Assembly (NCBI RefSeq): GCF_010731735.1
Contig: NZ_AP022588.1
Coordinates: forward strand, 3,596,001 to 3,660,000
DNA length: 64,000 nt
Direction: 5' to 3'
Source of the DNA: Mycolicibacterium sediminis
Lineage (GTDB): Bacteria > Actinomycetota > Actinomycetes > Mycobacteriales > Mycobacteriaceae
A program made the position numbers and the translations under genes. The notes beneath the pieces were generated by a model. The model was given only the letters and a program-made list of their open reading frames with translations, did no database searches and had not been told where the DNA came from. Of this stretch, positions 29,215-37,667 are shown in pieces. Each line of letters begins with the position of its first letter. Within the stretch, counting starts at the first letter, position 1.

Positions 29215-30870
29215 GGGACTGCCCACCGGCAGTACGAGGGTCGACAGCCCGCCCGCGCCGTGATGGACGGTGTGCGTGGCCGTCGCCATCCGCGTCCCGG
29301 TGGCGACGGGTTCGTCGGTGCCGAGGTTGCGCACGAAGCGAGGGTGGGAACCGCCGGCCACCAGCAGCCGGATCCGCGACCCGGCGGTGAACCGGTGGGC
29401 GACGTCGTCGAGTTCGAGGCGGACGGTGCCCGACGACGCGGAATCGCCTACCAGCCGCCGGAAGCCGTCGGTCACGTTGTGCGAGCGTCCCGCTGCGTCG
29501 ACCTCGCTGACGCGGACGAAGACGTCGTTGTGGGGGTTGTCGCAGGAGTGCGCCAGTTCGACCACCGGGGTGCCGAGGACGTACAGGTCGTCGGTCAGTT
29601 CGGCGCCGGTGAACTCGGCGACGTCACTGCGGAGCGCCAGCGCACCGTCGTCGCGGTACCCGCCCTGCGGGGAGAGCAGCCGGCCGCCGATGGTCGGCGT
29701 GGGGTCGGACGGATCGAAGGTGAACGTCGAGGGAGCCGCCCCGTCGTCGGGCGCGGTGCCCGAGAGGCCATGTGCGGGAGTGAGATACAGCGTCTGCGCG
29801 GTGGTCGCCGGCGGCCAGTCGGGCAGGTCTATCCAGCCGCTGCGGTGCACGTGCGCGTGGACCCGCGCACGGGGCGTGGCGGGCCGGCCCGCGAGGTGTT
29901 CGTCGAGCCAGTTCAGCGATTCCCGGAGCACGATCGGCGCACCCTTGGTCATCACCTGGGCGTGCGTCCAGGACCCGACCGTGAGCGCGGTGGGCACCCC
30001 GCGGTCGCGCAGGTGTGCGTACTGGGCGAGGGTCTGTTCGAGGAACAGGTCCTGCCAGCCGCCGATCAGCAGCACCGGGACGTTCACCCGGTCGAGCGCG
30101 TCGCCCAGGCTTACCCGGTTCCAGAACTCCGGATCGCTATCGGGATCGGTGATCCACGACTCCCACCACGCCCCGCCGGAGCCGAGCAGGGTGCGGCCCG
30201 ACTCGCCGATCGGGGCCTGTGTCGCCGTGCGTTTCACGACCGCGTTCGCGCGTGCCTGGCGCACGATCTGGCGGACCTGGCCCACCTCCTCCTGCCGCGA
30301 CACCATGTCGCTCCAGCCGAGGAAGTCGTTGACGGTGAACGCGCCGGTACCCCAGGTGGCCCGGCTGAAGTCGTGCGGGCCCACGGTGATGATGGCGGCC
30401 GACAACTCCGGCGGCGGGTCCATCAGCAGCGCCCACTGCGTGAACCCGAGGTAGGACAACCCCATCGTCGCGAACGTGCCGGTGAACCACGGCTGATGGC
30501 GCAGCCACTCGACGGTGTCGGCGCCGTCGGCGACCTCGTCGACCATGGGGGAGAAGACGCCGCCCGATCCGTAAGTGCCACGCACGCTCTGGAACACGAC
30601 GTGATAGCCGCGGGTGGCGTACACCGAGCCGAAGAAGGCGGCGAACGGGAAGCCGCGACCGTACGGCGCGCGGACCAGGATGGTGCCCGCGGGCGACGGC
30701 GTCAGCGGCTCGTAGTGGTCGGCGATCAGGTCCACGCCGTCGCGCATGGGCACGCGCACGCCGCGGTGGACCTCGAGACCCGTCGTGGGGGACGGGATGG
30801 ACAGGGCGCGGGCGAGGACCCTGGCCGTCAGCGGCGGACGGCTCGTCGACGCGCTCGGAGTGGAGGACAC
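29203..30870 (-). CDS. CocE/NonD family hydrolase (peptidase S15-type)
   Basis: The 555-residue protein has the X-Pro dipeptidyl-peptidase/cocaine-esterase fold: VRVPMRDGVDLIADHY, LVRAPYGRGFPFAAFFGSVYATRGYHVVFQSVRGTYGSGG, nucleophile elbow TMGLSYLGFTQW with the catalytic Ser, then GGWQDLFLEQTL and GSWTHAQ, and a C-terminal jelly-roll (LYLTPAHGLSG, FVRVSEVDAAGRSHNVTDGFRRL). Ester or amide hydrolysis is expected; the substrate is unknown. No clear signal peptide. GTG 30870 follows a -10 TAACCT by six bases. It corresponds to Rv2800-type hydrolases. Confidence 0.9.
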   Translation of the reverse strand: MSSTPSASTSRPPLTARVLARALSIPSPTTGLEVHRGVRVPMRDGVDLIADHYEPLTPSPAGTILVRAPYGRGFPFAAFFGSVYATRGYHVVFQSVRGTYGSGGVFSPMVDEVADGADTVEWLRHQPWFTGTFATMGLSYLGFTQWALLMDPPPELSAAIITVGPHDFSRATWGTGAFTVNDFLGWSDMVSRQEEVGQVRQIVRQARANAVVKRTATQAPIGESGRTLLGSGGAWWESWITDPDSDPEFWNRVSLGDALDRVNVPVLLIGGWQDLFLEQTLAQYAHLRDRGVPTALTVGSWTHAQVMTKGAPIVLRESLNWLDEHLAGRPATPRARVHAHVHRSGWIDLPDWPPATTAQTLYLTPAHGLSGTAPDDGAAPSTFTFDPSDPTPTIGGRLLSPQGGYRDDGALALRSDVAEFTGAELTDDLYVLGTPVVELAHSCDNPHNDVFVRVSEVDAAGRSHNVTDGFRRLVGDSASSGTVRLELDDVAHRFTAGSRIRLLVAGGSHPRFVRNLGTDEPVATGTRMATATHTVHHGAGGLSTLVLPVGSPSAD

Positions 30871-30876
30871 GTCTGC

Positions 30877-30882
30877 AGGTTA
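30877..30882 (-). promoter_or_regulatory. -10 element of the S15-type hydrolase gene (leaderless)
   Basis: TAACCT on the minus strand, six bases before GTG 30870. Confidence 0.5.
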
Positions 30883-30907
30883 CGCACGCCGCGATCGCGG
30901 GCGCGGC

Positions 30908-31498
30908 TCAGAACGTGTAGTACGGAACCAGTTCGTTGGCGCGCTGCAGGTTGGTCTGCAGGCAGTCGACGTCATCGGCGGAGTACACCGGGGCGTAGAA
31001 CAGCGACTGCTGCAGGACGCCGTAGCTGGTCTTGAAGGCGATCATGCACGTGATCCAGAACCGGCTATTGCGCTCGGTGGGCTTCATGATCCAGAACTGG
31101 GCGGCGCGGTGTCCCTGGACGTCGAGTTCGACGGCGTCGGCGGGCAGGGTCTGCTCGTAGGTTCGCCACACGAACGCCTCGACGGCCATCTGGTAGTTGC
31201 CCGCGTCGTAGTGGCAGCGCAACCCGTCCTCGGGGATCGGCGGGGTGAAGCCGATGCCGATCCGCTTGACGACGTCGAGGGGGATCTCGGCGCACGGATC
31301 GAACGGCTTGGGGTCGACGGTCTCGATGACCGGCCACTTGATCGTCGACGACACCCCACTGAGCGGCGCGGACGTCGACCGCAGATCGACCCGCTCGCCC
31401 GCCCCGCCGGTCAGCGGGTTGGTCTGAGCGACCACGACGACGGCGACCACCAGTGCGCACGCCGCGGACAGGACCCGCAGTCTGGCGGTCAGTCGCAT
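30908..31498 (-). CDS. DUF3558-like secreted/membrane-anchored protein
   Basis: The 196-residue product starts with a hydrophobic signal or anchor (RLRVLSAACALVVAVVVVAQ, about 5-24) and no downstream lipobox, then a mature domain with Cys residues spaced as in DUF3558 (FDPCAEIPLDVVKRIGI, GLRCHYDAGNYQMAV, WITCMIAFKTSYG, DVDCLQTNLQRA). It likely folds outside the membrane with disulfides. Function unknown. ATG 31498 has AGGAG eight bases upstream; a -10 TACACT lies at 31549-31554 (minus). Confidence 0.7.
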   Translation of the reverse strand: MRLTARLRVLSAACALVVAVVVVAQTNPLTGGAGERVDLRSTSAPLSGVSSTIKWPVIETVDPKPFDPCAEIPLDVVKRIGIGFTPPIPEDGLRCHYDAGNYQMAVEAFVWRTYEQTLPADAVELDVQGHRAAQFWIMKPTERNSRFWITCMIAFKTSYGVLQQSLFYAPVYSADDVDCLQTNLQRANELVPYYTF

Positions 31499-31585
31499 TC
31501 GGTGCGCTCCTCGCGGTCGTGTGGCCCTCGATGGTTGGGCCTGCCGGGAGTGTACAAGTCCGTGACCCCGATCACGACGGTAAAC

Positions 31586-31599
31586 GAGAACAGGTTCTA
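31586..31599. promoter_or_regulatory. KstR-like palindrome
   Basis: GAGAACAGGTTCTA fits the mycobacterial KstR consensus TnnAACnnGTTnnA at all but the first base. It lies between the DUF3558-like gene and pptH, about 33 bp upstream of the pptH -10. No steroid gene is next to it, so function is unproven. Confidence 0.35.
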
Positions 31600-31631
31600 G
31601 TTGCCGGGTGAGGCCACCGCCGATGCGCAAG

Positions 31632-31637
31632 TAGGCT
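31632..31637 (+). promoter_or_regulatory. -10 element of the pptH-pptT-truB operon (leaderless)
   Basis: TAGGCT ends eight bases before GTG 31646; it excludes the longer in-frame opening from 31601. Confidence 0.45.
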
Positions 31638-31645
31638 GGACGGTT

Positions 31646-32635
31646 GTGTCTGCGCCAACATCCAAAGATCGAGAATCCGTCTCGGAGCCGCCCCGTCGGC
31701 GACCCACGCTGTGGGCGGTCAGCGACCTGCACATCGGGCACATGGGCAACAAGCCGGTCACCGAGTCGCTGTATCCAGCCACGCCGGACGACTGGCTGAT
31801 CGTCGCGGGCGACGTCGCCGAACGCACCGACGAGATCCGCTGGTCGCTCGACCTGCTGCGCAAGCGGTTCGCGAAGGTCATCTGGGTGCCCGGCAACCAC
31901 GAGTTGTGGACCACCAACAAGGACCCGATGCAGATCTTCGGGCGCAGCCGCTACGACTACCTCGTCAACATGTGCGACGAGATGGGCATCGTGACCCCGG
32001 AGCATCCGTTCCCGGTGTGGGAGGCGGAGGGCGGCCCGGCGACGATCGTGCCGATGTTCCTGCTCTACGACTACAGCTTCCTGCCCGAGGGGACGGCGAC
32101 CAAGGCGGAGGGGCTGGCCGTCGCGCGGGAGCGCAACGTCGTCGGCACCGACGAGTTCCTGCTCTCCGCGGAGCCGTATGCGACCCGCGACGCCTGGTGC
32201 CGGGATCGGGTCAGCGCCACCCGCAAGAAGCTCGAGGACCTCGACTGGATGACGCCGACCATCCTGGTCAACCACTTCCCGCTGGTGCGCGAACCCTGCG
32301 ACGCGATGTTCTATCCCGAGTTCGCGATGTGGTGCGGCACGACGGCGACCGCCGACTGGCACACCCGGTACAACGCGATCTGCTCGGTGTACGGGCACCT
32401 GCACATCCCGCGCACCACCTGGTACGACGGCGTCCGGTTCGAAGAGGTGTCGGTCGGCTACCCGCGGGAGTGGCGGCGCCGCAAGCCGTATCGCTGGCTT
32501 CGGCAGATCCTGCCGGACCCGCAGTACCCGCCCGGCTACCTGAACGACTTCGGCGGGCACTTCGAGATCACCTCCGAGATGCGGGAGAGCGTCCAGAAGA
32601 TGGAACAGAAGATCAAGGACCGGCGGTCCCGATGA
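31646..32635 (+). CDS. pptH: metallophosphoesterase, phosphopantetheinyl hydrolase PptH
   Basis: The 329-residue calcineurin-like phosphoesterase has the metal motifs AVSDLHIGHMG, VAGDVAE, VPGNHELW, LVNHFPL and YGHLHIPR in order. Its position directly before pptT matches Rv2795c of M. tuberculosis, which removes phosphopantetheine from carrier proteins and so opposes PptT; loss of that gene is known to give resistance to a PptT inhibitor. The function here is by orthology and context. Its stop overlaps the pptT start (ATGA), which keeps the antagonists at matched levels. Confidence 0.88.
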   Translation: MSAPTSKDRESVSEPPRRRPTLWAVSDLHIGHMGNKPVTESLYPATPDDWLIVAGDVAERTDEIRWSLDLLRKRFAKVIWVPGNHELWTTNKDPMQIFGRSRYDYLVNMCDEMGIVTPEHPFPVWEAEGGPATIVPMFLLYDYSFLPEGTATKAEGLAVARERNVVGTDEFLLSAEPYATRDAWCRDRVSATRKKLEDLDWMTPTILVNHFPLVREPCDAMFYPEFAMWCGTTATADWHTRYNAICSVYGHLHIPRTTWYDGVRFEEVSVGYPREWRRRKPYRWLRQILPDPQYPPGYLNDFGGHFEITSEMRESVQKMEQKIKDRRSR

Positions 32636-33294
32636 GCGCGCTGCTGTCGGCGGTCCTGCCCGCCGGGGTGGCATCGGCCGAGCTGTACTCCGATCCGGAC
32701 GGTCTGGTGCCGCTGCCGGAGGAGGAGGCGCTCATCCAGCGCGCGGTGGCCAAGCGTCGCAACGAGTTCGTCACCGTGAGGTACTGCGCACGTCAGGCGC
32801 TCGACGAACTCGGCGTGGCTCCGGTGCCGATCCTCAAGGGCGACAAGGGCGAACCGTGCTGGCCCGAGGGCGTGGTCGGCAGCCTCACGCACTGTGAGGG
32901 GTTTCGCGGCGCGGTGGTGGGACGTGCCACCGACGTCCGGTCGGTCGGCATCGACGCCGAACCGCACGGCGTGCTGCCGACGGGAGTGCTGGACGCCGTC
33001 AGCCTGCCCGCCGAGCGTCACGCGATCGCGGGCCTCGCCCGCGGACTGCACTGGGACCGAATCCTGTTCTGCGCCAAGGAGGCGACGTACAAGGCGTGGT
33101 TCCCGCTGACGCACCGCTGGCTCGGCTTCGAGGACGCGCACATCGCCTTCGAGGTCGACGGGTCGGGGTCGGCGGGCACGTTCGCGTCGCGCATCCTCGT
33201 CGACCCCGCGGCCGAACACGGCCCGCCGCTCGAGCTGCTGCGGGGCCGATGGTCGGTGCGCGACGGGCTCGTCCTCACGGCGATCGTGCTGTGA
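32632..33294 (+). CDS. pptT: 4'-phosphopantetheinyl transferase PptT
   Basis: The 220-residue Sfp-type transferase moves 4'-phosphopantetheine from CoA to acyl and peptidyl carrier proteins of mycolic acid, phthiocerol and siderophore synthesis. Diagnostic motifs are [27 protein letters not shown] (Mg2+ Asp and Glu) and [15 protein letters not shown] (Glu, Lys). Two domains of the Sfp fold fit the length. It is coupled on both sides: ATGA with pptH, GTGA with truB. Confidence 0.95.
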   Translation: MSALLSAVLPAGVASAELYSDPDGLVPLPEEEALIQRAVAKRRNEFVTVRYCARQALDELGVAPVPILKGDKGEPCWPEGVVGSLTHCEGFRGAVVGRATDVRSVGIDAEPHGVLPTGVLDAVSLPAERHAIAGLARGLHWDRILFCAKEATYKAWFPLTHRWLGFEDAHIAFEVDGSGSAGTFASRILVDPAAEHGPPLELLRGRWSVRDGLVLTAIVL

Positions 33295-34181
33295 CGGCGC
33301 CTCCTGCGCCGGGCATCGTCGTCGTCGACAAGCCCGGGGGGATGACGAGCCACGACGTCGTCGGGCGGTGCCGGCGCCTGTTCGGCACGCGCAAGGTCGG
33401 CCACGCGGGCACCCTCGATCCGATGGCGACCGGGGTGCTCGTCATCGGCATCGAACGTGCCACGAAGATCCTCGGACTCCTCACCGCCACCGACAAGTCC
33501 TACGCCGCCACCGTCCGGCTCGGCCAGTCCACGTCCACGGAAGACGCCGAAGGCGAACTGCTGCAGTCGATCCCGGCGGGCCACGTCACCGACGCCGCCA
33601 TCGAAGACGCGGTCGCGGGCCTGCGCGGTGCCATCGACCAGGTGCCGTCGTCGGTCAGCGCGATCAAGGTCGACGGCGAGCGCGCCTACAAGCTGGCCCG
33701 GGAGGGCCGGTCGGTGGAACTGGCCGCCCGACCGGTGCGGATCTCGCGCTTCGACGTCGTGGCCGTCCGTCGCACCGGCGACCTCGTCGACGTCGACGTC
33801 GAGGTGGACTGCTCGTCGGGCACCTACGTGCGGGCCCTGGCGCGCGACGTCGGCGCCGCGCTCGGCGTGGGCGGCCACCTGACGGCCCTGCGCCGGACGC
33901 GGGTCGGGGGCTTCGGCCTCGACGTGGGACGCACCCTCGAGCAACTGGCCGACGAGCCGCGGCTGAGCCTGTCCCTGGACGAGGCGTGCCTGCTGGCGTT
34001 CCCGCGCCGGGAGTTGTCGGTGGAGGAGGCGGAGTCGGCCACGCACGGCAGGGCACTGGCGCCGGCCGGGATCGACGGAACGTACGCGGCCACCGCGCCC
34101 TCGGGTGACGTCGTGGCCCTGCTCGCCGACGACGGGGCGAAGACCACGTCGGTGGTGGTCATCCGGCCCGCGACGCTGTAG
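33291..34181 (+). CDS. truB: tRNA pseudouridine-55 synthase
   Basis: The 296-residue enzyme makes pseudouridine 55 in the T-loop of tRNAs. The catalytic Asp43 sits in [17 protein letters not shown]; further TruB blocks are [56 protein letters not shown] and [35 protein letters not shown]-terminal PUA-like region follows. GTG 33291 overlaps the pptT stop. It ends 3 bp before the convergent SRPBCC gene. Confidence 0.95.
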   Translation: MTAPPAPGIVVVDKPGGMTSHDVVGRCRRLFGTRKVGHAGTLDPMATGVLVIGIERATKILGLLTATDKSYAATVRLGQSTSTEDAEGELLQSIPAGHVTDAAIEDAVAGLRGAIDQVPSSVSAIKVDGERAYKLAREGRSVELAARPVRISRFDVVAVRRTGDLVDVDVEVDCSSGTYVRALARDVGAALGVGGHLTALRRTRVGGFGLDVGRTLEQLADEPRLSLSLDEACLLAFPRRELSVEEAESATHGRALAPAGIDGTYAATAPSGDVVALLADDGAKTTSVVVIRPATL

Positions 34182-34184
34182 CCC

Positions 34185-34616
34185 TCAGGCGTACAGCTCC
34201 TCGAAGGTCCTGACCGAGCGCTCGATGTCACCCTTGACGGCGCGCGCGGCCCCCATCCCGATGGGCCCGAACAGGGGAGCCCCACCCAACTCGACCTTCA
34301 CGCTGAACGCGCAGCCCTCCGCAGACGGCGACACCTTCATGGTGAGCGCGTACCTGGTGCCGCCCACGCCCTCGCCGGTGATCTCCAGCAGCTTCGGCGG
34401 ATCGACCTTCTTGATGGTCCACGTGACGCGGTTGCGCATGCCCTTGGCGCCGGCGACGCCGACGATCTTCGTGCCGACCTCCAGGGTCTCCGGCAGGTCC
34501 GAGCGCCAGCCCTCGTGCATGGAGAGCCAGTCGCCGAGCGTCGACAGGTTCGACGCGTGTGCCCAGGCCTCGTCGGGGGACAACGCCAACTTCCGGGACA
34601 GCTCCAGTTTCGCCAT
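34185..34616 (-). CDS. SRPBCC family protein
   Basis: The 143-residue protein has a START-like SRPBCC fold: MAKLELSRKLALSPDEAWAHASNLSTLGDWLSMHEGWRSDLPETLEVGTKIVGV, then WTIKKVDPPKLLEITGEG and GGAPLFGPIGMGAARAVKGDIERSVRTFEELY. Such proteins bind hydrophobic ligands; the ligand is unknown. It corresponds to a widely conserved mycobacterial gene annotated as a toxin or polyketide cyclase-like protein, but no antitoxin lies next to it here. A -10 TACTAT precedes the ATG by six bases. Confidence 0.8.
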   Translation of the reverse strand: MAKLELSRKLALSPDEAWAHASNLSTLGDWLSMHEGWRSDLPETLEVGTKIVGVAGAKGMRNRVTWTIKKVDPPKLLEITGEGVGGTRYALTMKVSPSAEGCAFSVKVELGGAPLFGPIGMGAARAVKGDIERSVRTFEELYA

Positions 34617-34622
34617 GCACGG

Positions 34623-34628
34623 ATAGTA
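34623..34628 (-). promoter_or_regulatory. -10 element of the SRPBCC gene (leaderless)
   Basis: TACTAT on the minus strand, six bases before ATG 34616. Confidence 0.5.
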
Positions 34629-34795
34629 GGGCCGCGCCGGCGTACGGCACCCCCGTCGTCGGAAGCCCCCGGTTACATGCCGTTCAGGAGGTAACCTGTC
34701 ACGAACCCGCACGGGGAAGGGGGCCGCAGGTCAGCGCACGTGATGGCACGGAGGGGGCAGGCGCCCGGCGAACCCAGGCCGAGCGCAGCGCCGCC

Positions 34796-35476
34796 ATGCG
34801 TCAGCGGCTGCTGGACGCCACCGTCGACTGTCTGGTGACCTACGGCTACGCCGGTACGACCACCCACCGCGTCGCCGAGGTGGCGGGCGTGACGCGCGGC
34901 GCGCAGATCCATCACTTCCGTGCCAAGGAGGACCTGGTGGTGGCGGCCATCGAGTATCTGGCGCAGCAGCGGGCGGAGAGCGTGGCCCGCGACCTGGCCG
35001 ACGTACGCGAGAGCCCGGACCCCGCGGCCACGGTGCTCGACTTCCTGTGGGAGGCCCACCAGGGCCCGCTGTTCGTGGCGACCATCGAACTGTGGATCGC
35101 GGGCCGGACCGATCCGGTTCTCGCCGCTCAGATCCAGCGGGTCGAACCGGTCGTGAGCGGCGCGATGATCGCCGCCATCGGGCAGGTGCTCTCCGACCGT
35201 GCCGCCCGCAGGGACATGCGGCACGTGCTCTACACCGCGATGGACGCGCTGCGGGGCATCCTCATCGCGGACTTCGTGGACGACGACCCGGATCGCGCGC
35301 GTCGTCGGTGGGATCGGGCGAGCGCACGCTTCCGTCGCGACCTGCACGTCGCGCTCGCGGAACCCGAACCCCTCGCCGAGCCCGAACCCCTCGCCGAGCC
35401 CGCACCCCTCGTGGAGCGCGTCGAACTCCACCCCGAGGTTCGACCCGAGTCCGAACCCGATCCGCTTCCGGCCTGA
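34796..35476 (+). CDS. TetR family transcriptional regulator
   Basis: The 226-residue product begins at the first helix of a complete TetR DNA-binding domain (RQRLLDATVDCLVTYGYAGTTTHRVAEVAGVTRGAQIHHFRAKEDLVVAA). A ligand-binding helical domain follows, then a tail of Glu/Pro repeats (AEPEPL twice plus a variant) encoded by an 18-bp tandem repeat at about 35361-35410. The only ATG in frame is 34796, with no ribosome site. A better-looking start, ATG 34743, is in another frame; one extra G in the G5 run at 34753-34757 would join it and give MARRGAGARRTQAERSAAM. A -10 TAACCT lies at 34692-34697. The 5' end is therefore uncertain. Confidence 0.78.
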   Translation: MRQRLLDATVDCLVTYGYAGTTTHRVAEVAGVTRGAQIHHFRAKEDLVVAAIEYLAQQRAESVARDLADVRESPDPAATVLDFLWEAHQGPLFVATIELWIAGRTDPVLAAQIQRVEPVVSGAMIAAIGQVLSDRAARRDMRHVLYTAMDALRGILIADFVDDDPDRARRRWDRASARFRRDLHVALAEPEPLAEPEPLAEPAPLVERVELHPEVRPESEPDPLPA

Positions 35477-35499
35477 CCGGTTGCCACGCGGTCGGTGAT

Positions 35500-36204
35500 C
35501 TAGCCGACGACCCAGATCGCTTCTGCCGCAGGGCTTCCGAGGTCCACCGTCGTGACGTCGTCGTCGTCGATCGACTCCGGCTTCTCGACCGCGACCGAGA
35601 TCATCCCGGCGAAGTCGCGGCGCGCCAGTACCCGCAGGCGGGAGTCCAGGCTGATGCCGACGCTGTCGAAGTAGCGCAGCATCTCGGGGTCCGCGTCGGA
35701 GATCCGGGCGACGATGCCGGCGTCGCCGTCGTTGCACACCGAGAGCTGGCGCGCGGGCGGGGTCGGGACGTTGCCGTCGGCCGCCGGGATCGGGTCGCCG
35801 TGGGGGTCGCGGGTGGGGAAGCCGAGCTTGGCGTCGATGCGGTCGAGCATGCGGTCGGACACGGCGTGCTCGAGCACCTCGGCCTCGTCGTGCACCTCGT
35901 CCCAGCCGTACCCCAGCTCGTTGACGAGGAAGGTCTCCATCAGGCGGTGCCTGCGGACCATGCCCAGCGCGGCGCGTCGACCCGCGTCGGTCAGGGTGAC
36001 GGCGCCGTACTTCTCGTGGTCGACCAGCCCCTGGTCGGCGAGCTTGCGGATCGACTCGGAGGCCGTGCTCGCCGACACCCCGATGCGCTCCGCCAGCATC
36101 TTGGTGCTGACCTTCTCGTGCGACCACTCCTGGGCGGTCCAGATGACCTTGAGGTAGTCCTGGGCGACCGACGACAGGTCGCGGGGGTTCTCGTCAGGAC
36201 TCAC
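35500..36204 (-). CDS. mntR: DtxR-family manganese/iron-dependent regulator MntR (SirR)
   Basis: The 234-residue protein has the DtxR arrangement: winged helix (DLSSVAQDYLKVIWTAQEWS, KMLAERIGVSASTASESIRKLADQGLVDHEKYGAVTLTDAGRRAAL), a metal-binding dimerisation domain (RRHRLMETFLVNELGYGWDEVHDEAEVLEHAVSDRMLDRID) and a C-terminal SH3/FeoA-like domain. Mycobacterial MntR represses Mn transporters when Mn2+ is bound. GTG 36204 is preferred over ATG 36210 because the -10 TAAACT ends eight bases before it and only two before the ATG, and because it matches the family's N-terminal length. Divergent from ribF. Confidence 0.9.
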   Translation of the reverse strand: MSPDENPRDLSSVAQDYLKVIWTAQEWSHEKVSTKMLAERIGVSASTASESIRKLADQGLVDHEKYGAVTLTDAGRRAALGMVRRHRLMETFLVNELGYGWDEVHDEAEVLEHAVSDRMLDRIDAKLGFPTRDPHGDPIPAADGNVPTPPARQLSVCNDGDAGIVARISDADPEMLRYFDSVGISLDSRLRVLARRDFAGMISVAVEKPESIDDDDVTTVDLGSPAAEAIWVVG

Positions 36205-36212
36205 GGTCATCG

Positions 36213-36218
36213 AGTTTA
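36213..36218 (-). promoter_or_regulatory. -10 element of mntR (leaderless)
   Basis: TAAACT on the minus strand ends eight bases before GTG 36204. Confidence 0.5.
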
Positions 36219-36272
36219 GGCATTCATCACCCCAACCGGGGATCCAGCGCGCCCGCGGGAGTCCGAGCGCCG

Positions 36273-36278
36273 TACGCT
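36273..36278 (+). promoter_or_regulatory. -10 element of ribF (leaderless)
   Basis: TACGCT ends six bases before GTG 36285. Confidence 0.5.
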
Positions 36279-36284
36279 TGAGGT

Positions 36285-37262
36285 GTGCAGCGCTGGCGGG
36301 GTCAGGACGAGATCCCCACGGACTGGGGCCGATGTGTCGTCACCATCGGAGTGTTCGACGGGGTTCACCGCGGACACGCAGAGCTGATCAGCCATGCCGT
36401 GAAGGCGGCCCGGGCGCGTGACATCCCGGCGGTGCTGATGACGTTCGATCCGCACCCGATGGAGGTCGTCTTCCCGGGCAGCCATCCCGCCCAGCTGACG
36501 ACCCTCACCCGGCGCGCTGAACTGGCAGAGGAACTCGGCGTCGACGTCTTCCTCGTCATGCCGTTCACCACCGACTTCATGAAGCTCACCCCCGAGCGCT
36601 ACATCCACGAACTCCTGGTGGAGCGGCTGCACGTGGTGGAGGTGGTGGTCGGCGAGAACTTCACCTTCGGCAAGAAGGCCGCGGGCAACGTGGCGATGCT
36701 GCGCAAGGCGGGCGAGCGGTTCGGCTTCGCCGTCGAGGGCATCTCGCTGGTCGCCGAACACCACCGCGACGAGTCGGTCACCTTCTCGTCCACCTACATC
36801 CGGTCCTGCGTGGACGCCGGTGACATGGCCGCGGCCAGCGAGGCGCTGGGCCGGCCGCACCGCGTCGAGGGCGTGGTCGTCCGTGGCGACGGACGGGGCA
36901 GGGTGCTGGGCTTCCCGACGGCGAACGTCGCACCGCCGATGTACTCCGCCATCCCCGCCGACGGCGTCTACGCGGCCTGGTTCACGGTGCTGGGCCACGG
37001 CCCGGTCGTCGGCACTGTGACGCCGGGGGAGCGCTACCAGTCCGCGGTCTCGGTGGGCACCAACCCGACGTTCTCCGGACGGACCCGTACCGTCGAGGCC
37101 TTCGTCCTGGACAACGAGGCCGACCTCTACGGCCAGCACGTCGCCGTCGACTTCGTGTCAAGGGTGCGCGGGCAGGAGAAGTTCGACTCGGTAGACGAGC
37201 TGATCACCGCGATGGAGGGTGACGTGAGTCGGGCTCGGGCGATCCTCGCCGACAGCCTCTGA
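36285..37262 (+). CDS. ribF: bifunctional riboflavin kinase/FAD synthetase
   Basis: The 325-residue enzyme phosphorylates riboflavin to FMN and adenylates FMN to FAD. The N-terminal nucleotidyltransferase has [29 protein letters not shown] and [29 protein letters not shown] links to the C-terminal kinase domain ([52 protein letters not shown]). Gene order ribF-rpsO-lppU-pnp is the conserved mycobacterial one. Confidence 0.96.
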   Translation: MQRWRGQDEIPTDWGRCVVTIGVFDGVHRGHAELISHAVKAARARDIPAVLMTFDPHPMEVVFPGSHPAQLTTLTRRAELAEELGVDVFLVMPFTTDFMKLTPERYIHELLVERLHVVEVVVGENFTFGKKAAGNVAMLRKAGERFGFAVEGISLVAEHHRDESVTFSSTYIRSCVDAGDMAAASEALGRPHRVEGVVVRGDGRGRVLGFPTANVAPPMYSAIPADGVYAAWFTVLGHGPVVGTVTPGERYQSAVSVGTNPTFSGRTRTVEAFVLDNEADLYGQHVAVDFVSRVRGQEKFDSVDELITAMEGDVSRARAILADSL

Positions 37263-37303
37263 GCGGCCCGACGCGACGAATTCGCCTCGCGTCGCCGCCC
37301 TGT

Positions 37304-37309
37304 TAGACT
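37304..37309 (+). promoter_or_regulatory. -10 element of rpsO
   Basis: TAGACT preceded by TGT; it predicts a 5' leader of about 75 nt before ATG 37393, unlike the leaderless genes around it. In other bacteria S15 represses its own mRNA through such leaders; this is not shown here. Confidence 0.5.
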
Positions 37310-37392
37310 CTCCGGCGACCCGGCACGCGCTGCAGTTCGCGGCGGCCGTGCGTAGAAATTCACCTTCGCGGACCAACAGATGGAGTAACTTC

Positions 37393-37662
37393 ATGGCGCT
37401 CACCACCGAGCAGAAAAAAGAGATCCTCGGCCAGTACGGCCTGCACGACACCGATACGGGATCGCCCGAAGCCCAGGTCGCGATGCTGACCAAGCGCATC
37501 TCCGACCTCACCGAGCACCTGAAGACGCACAAGCACGACCACCACTCGCGTCGCGGCCTGCTGCTGCTCGTCGGCCGTCGCCGCCGCCTGCTCAAGTACG
37601 TCGCCGCCGTCGACGTCGCCCGCTACCGCTCGCTGATCGAGCGCCTCGGCCTGCGTCGCTGA
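37393..37662 (+). CDS. rpsO: 30S ribosomal protein S15
   Basis: The 89-residue protein binds the central domain of 16S rRNA early in 30S assembly. [70 protein letters not shown] is canonical S15. ATG 37393 has GGAG seven bases upstream; the in-frame codon at 37348 lies in the leader and is not used. lppU starts 5 bp after its stop. Confidence 0.97.
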   Translation: MALTTEQKKEILGQYGLHDTDTGSPEAQVAMLTKRISDLTEHLKTHKHDHHSRRGLLLLVGRRRRLLKYVAAVDVARYRSLIERLGLRR

Positions 37663-37667
37663 CGCTG

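Noticed and set aside
35361..35410. Tandem repeat in the TetR gene as a regulatory array
   Set aside because: It is an 18-bp in-frame repeat encoding Glu-Pro units of the C-terminal tail.
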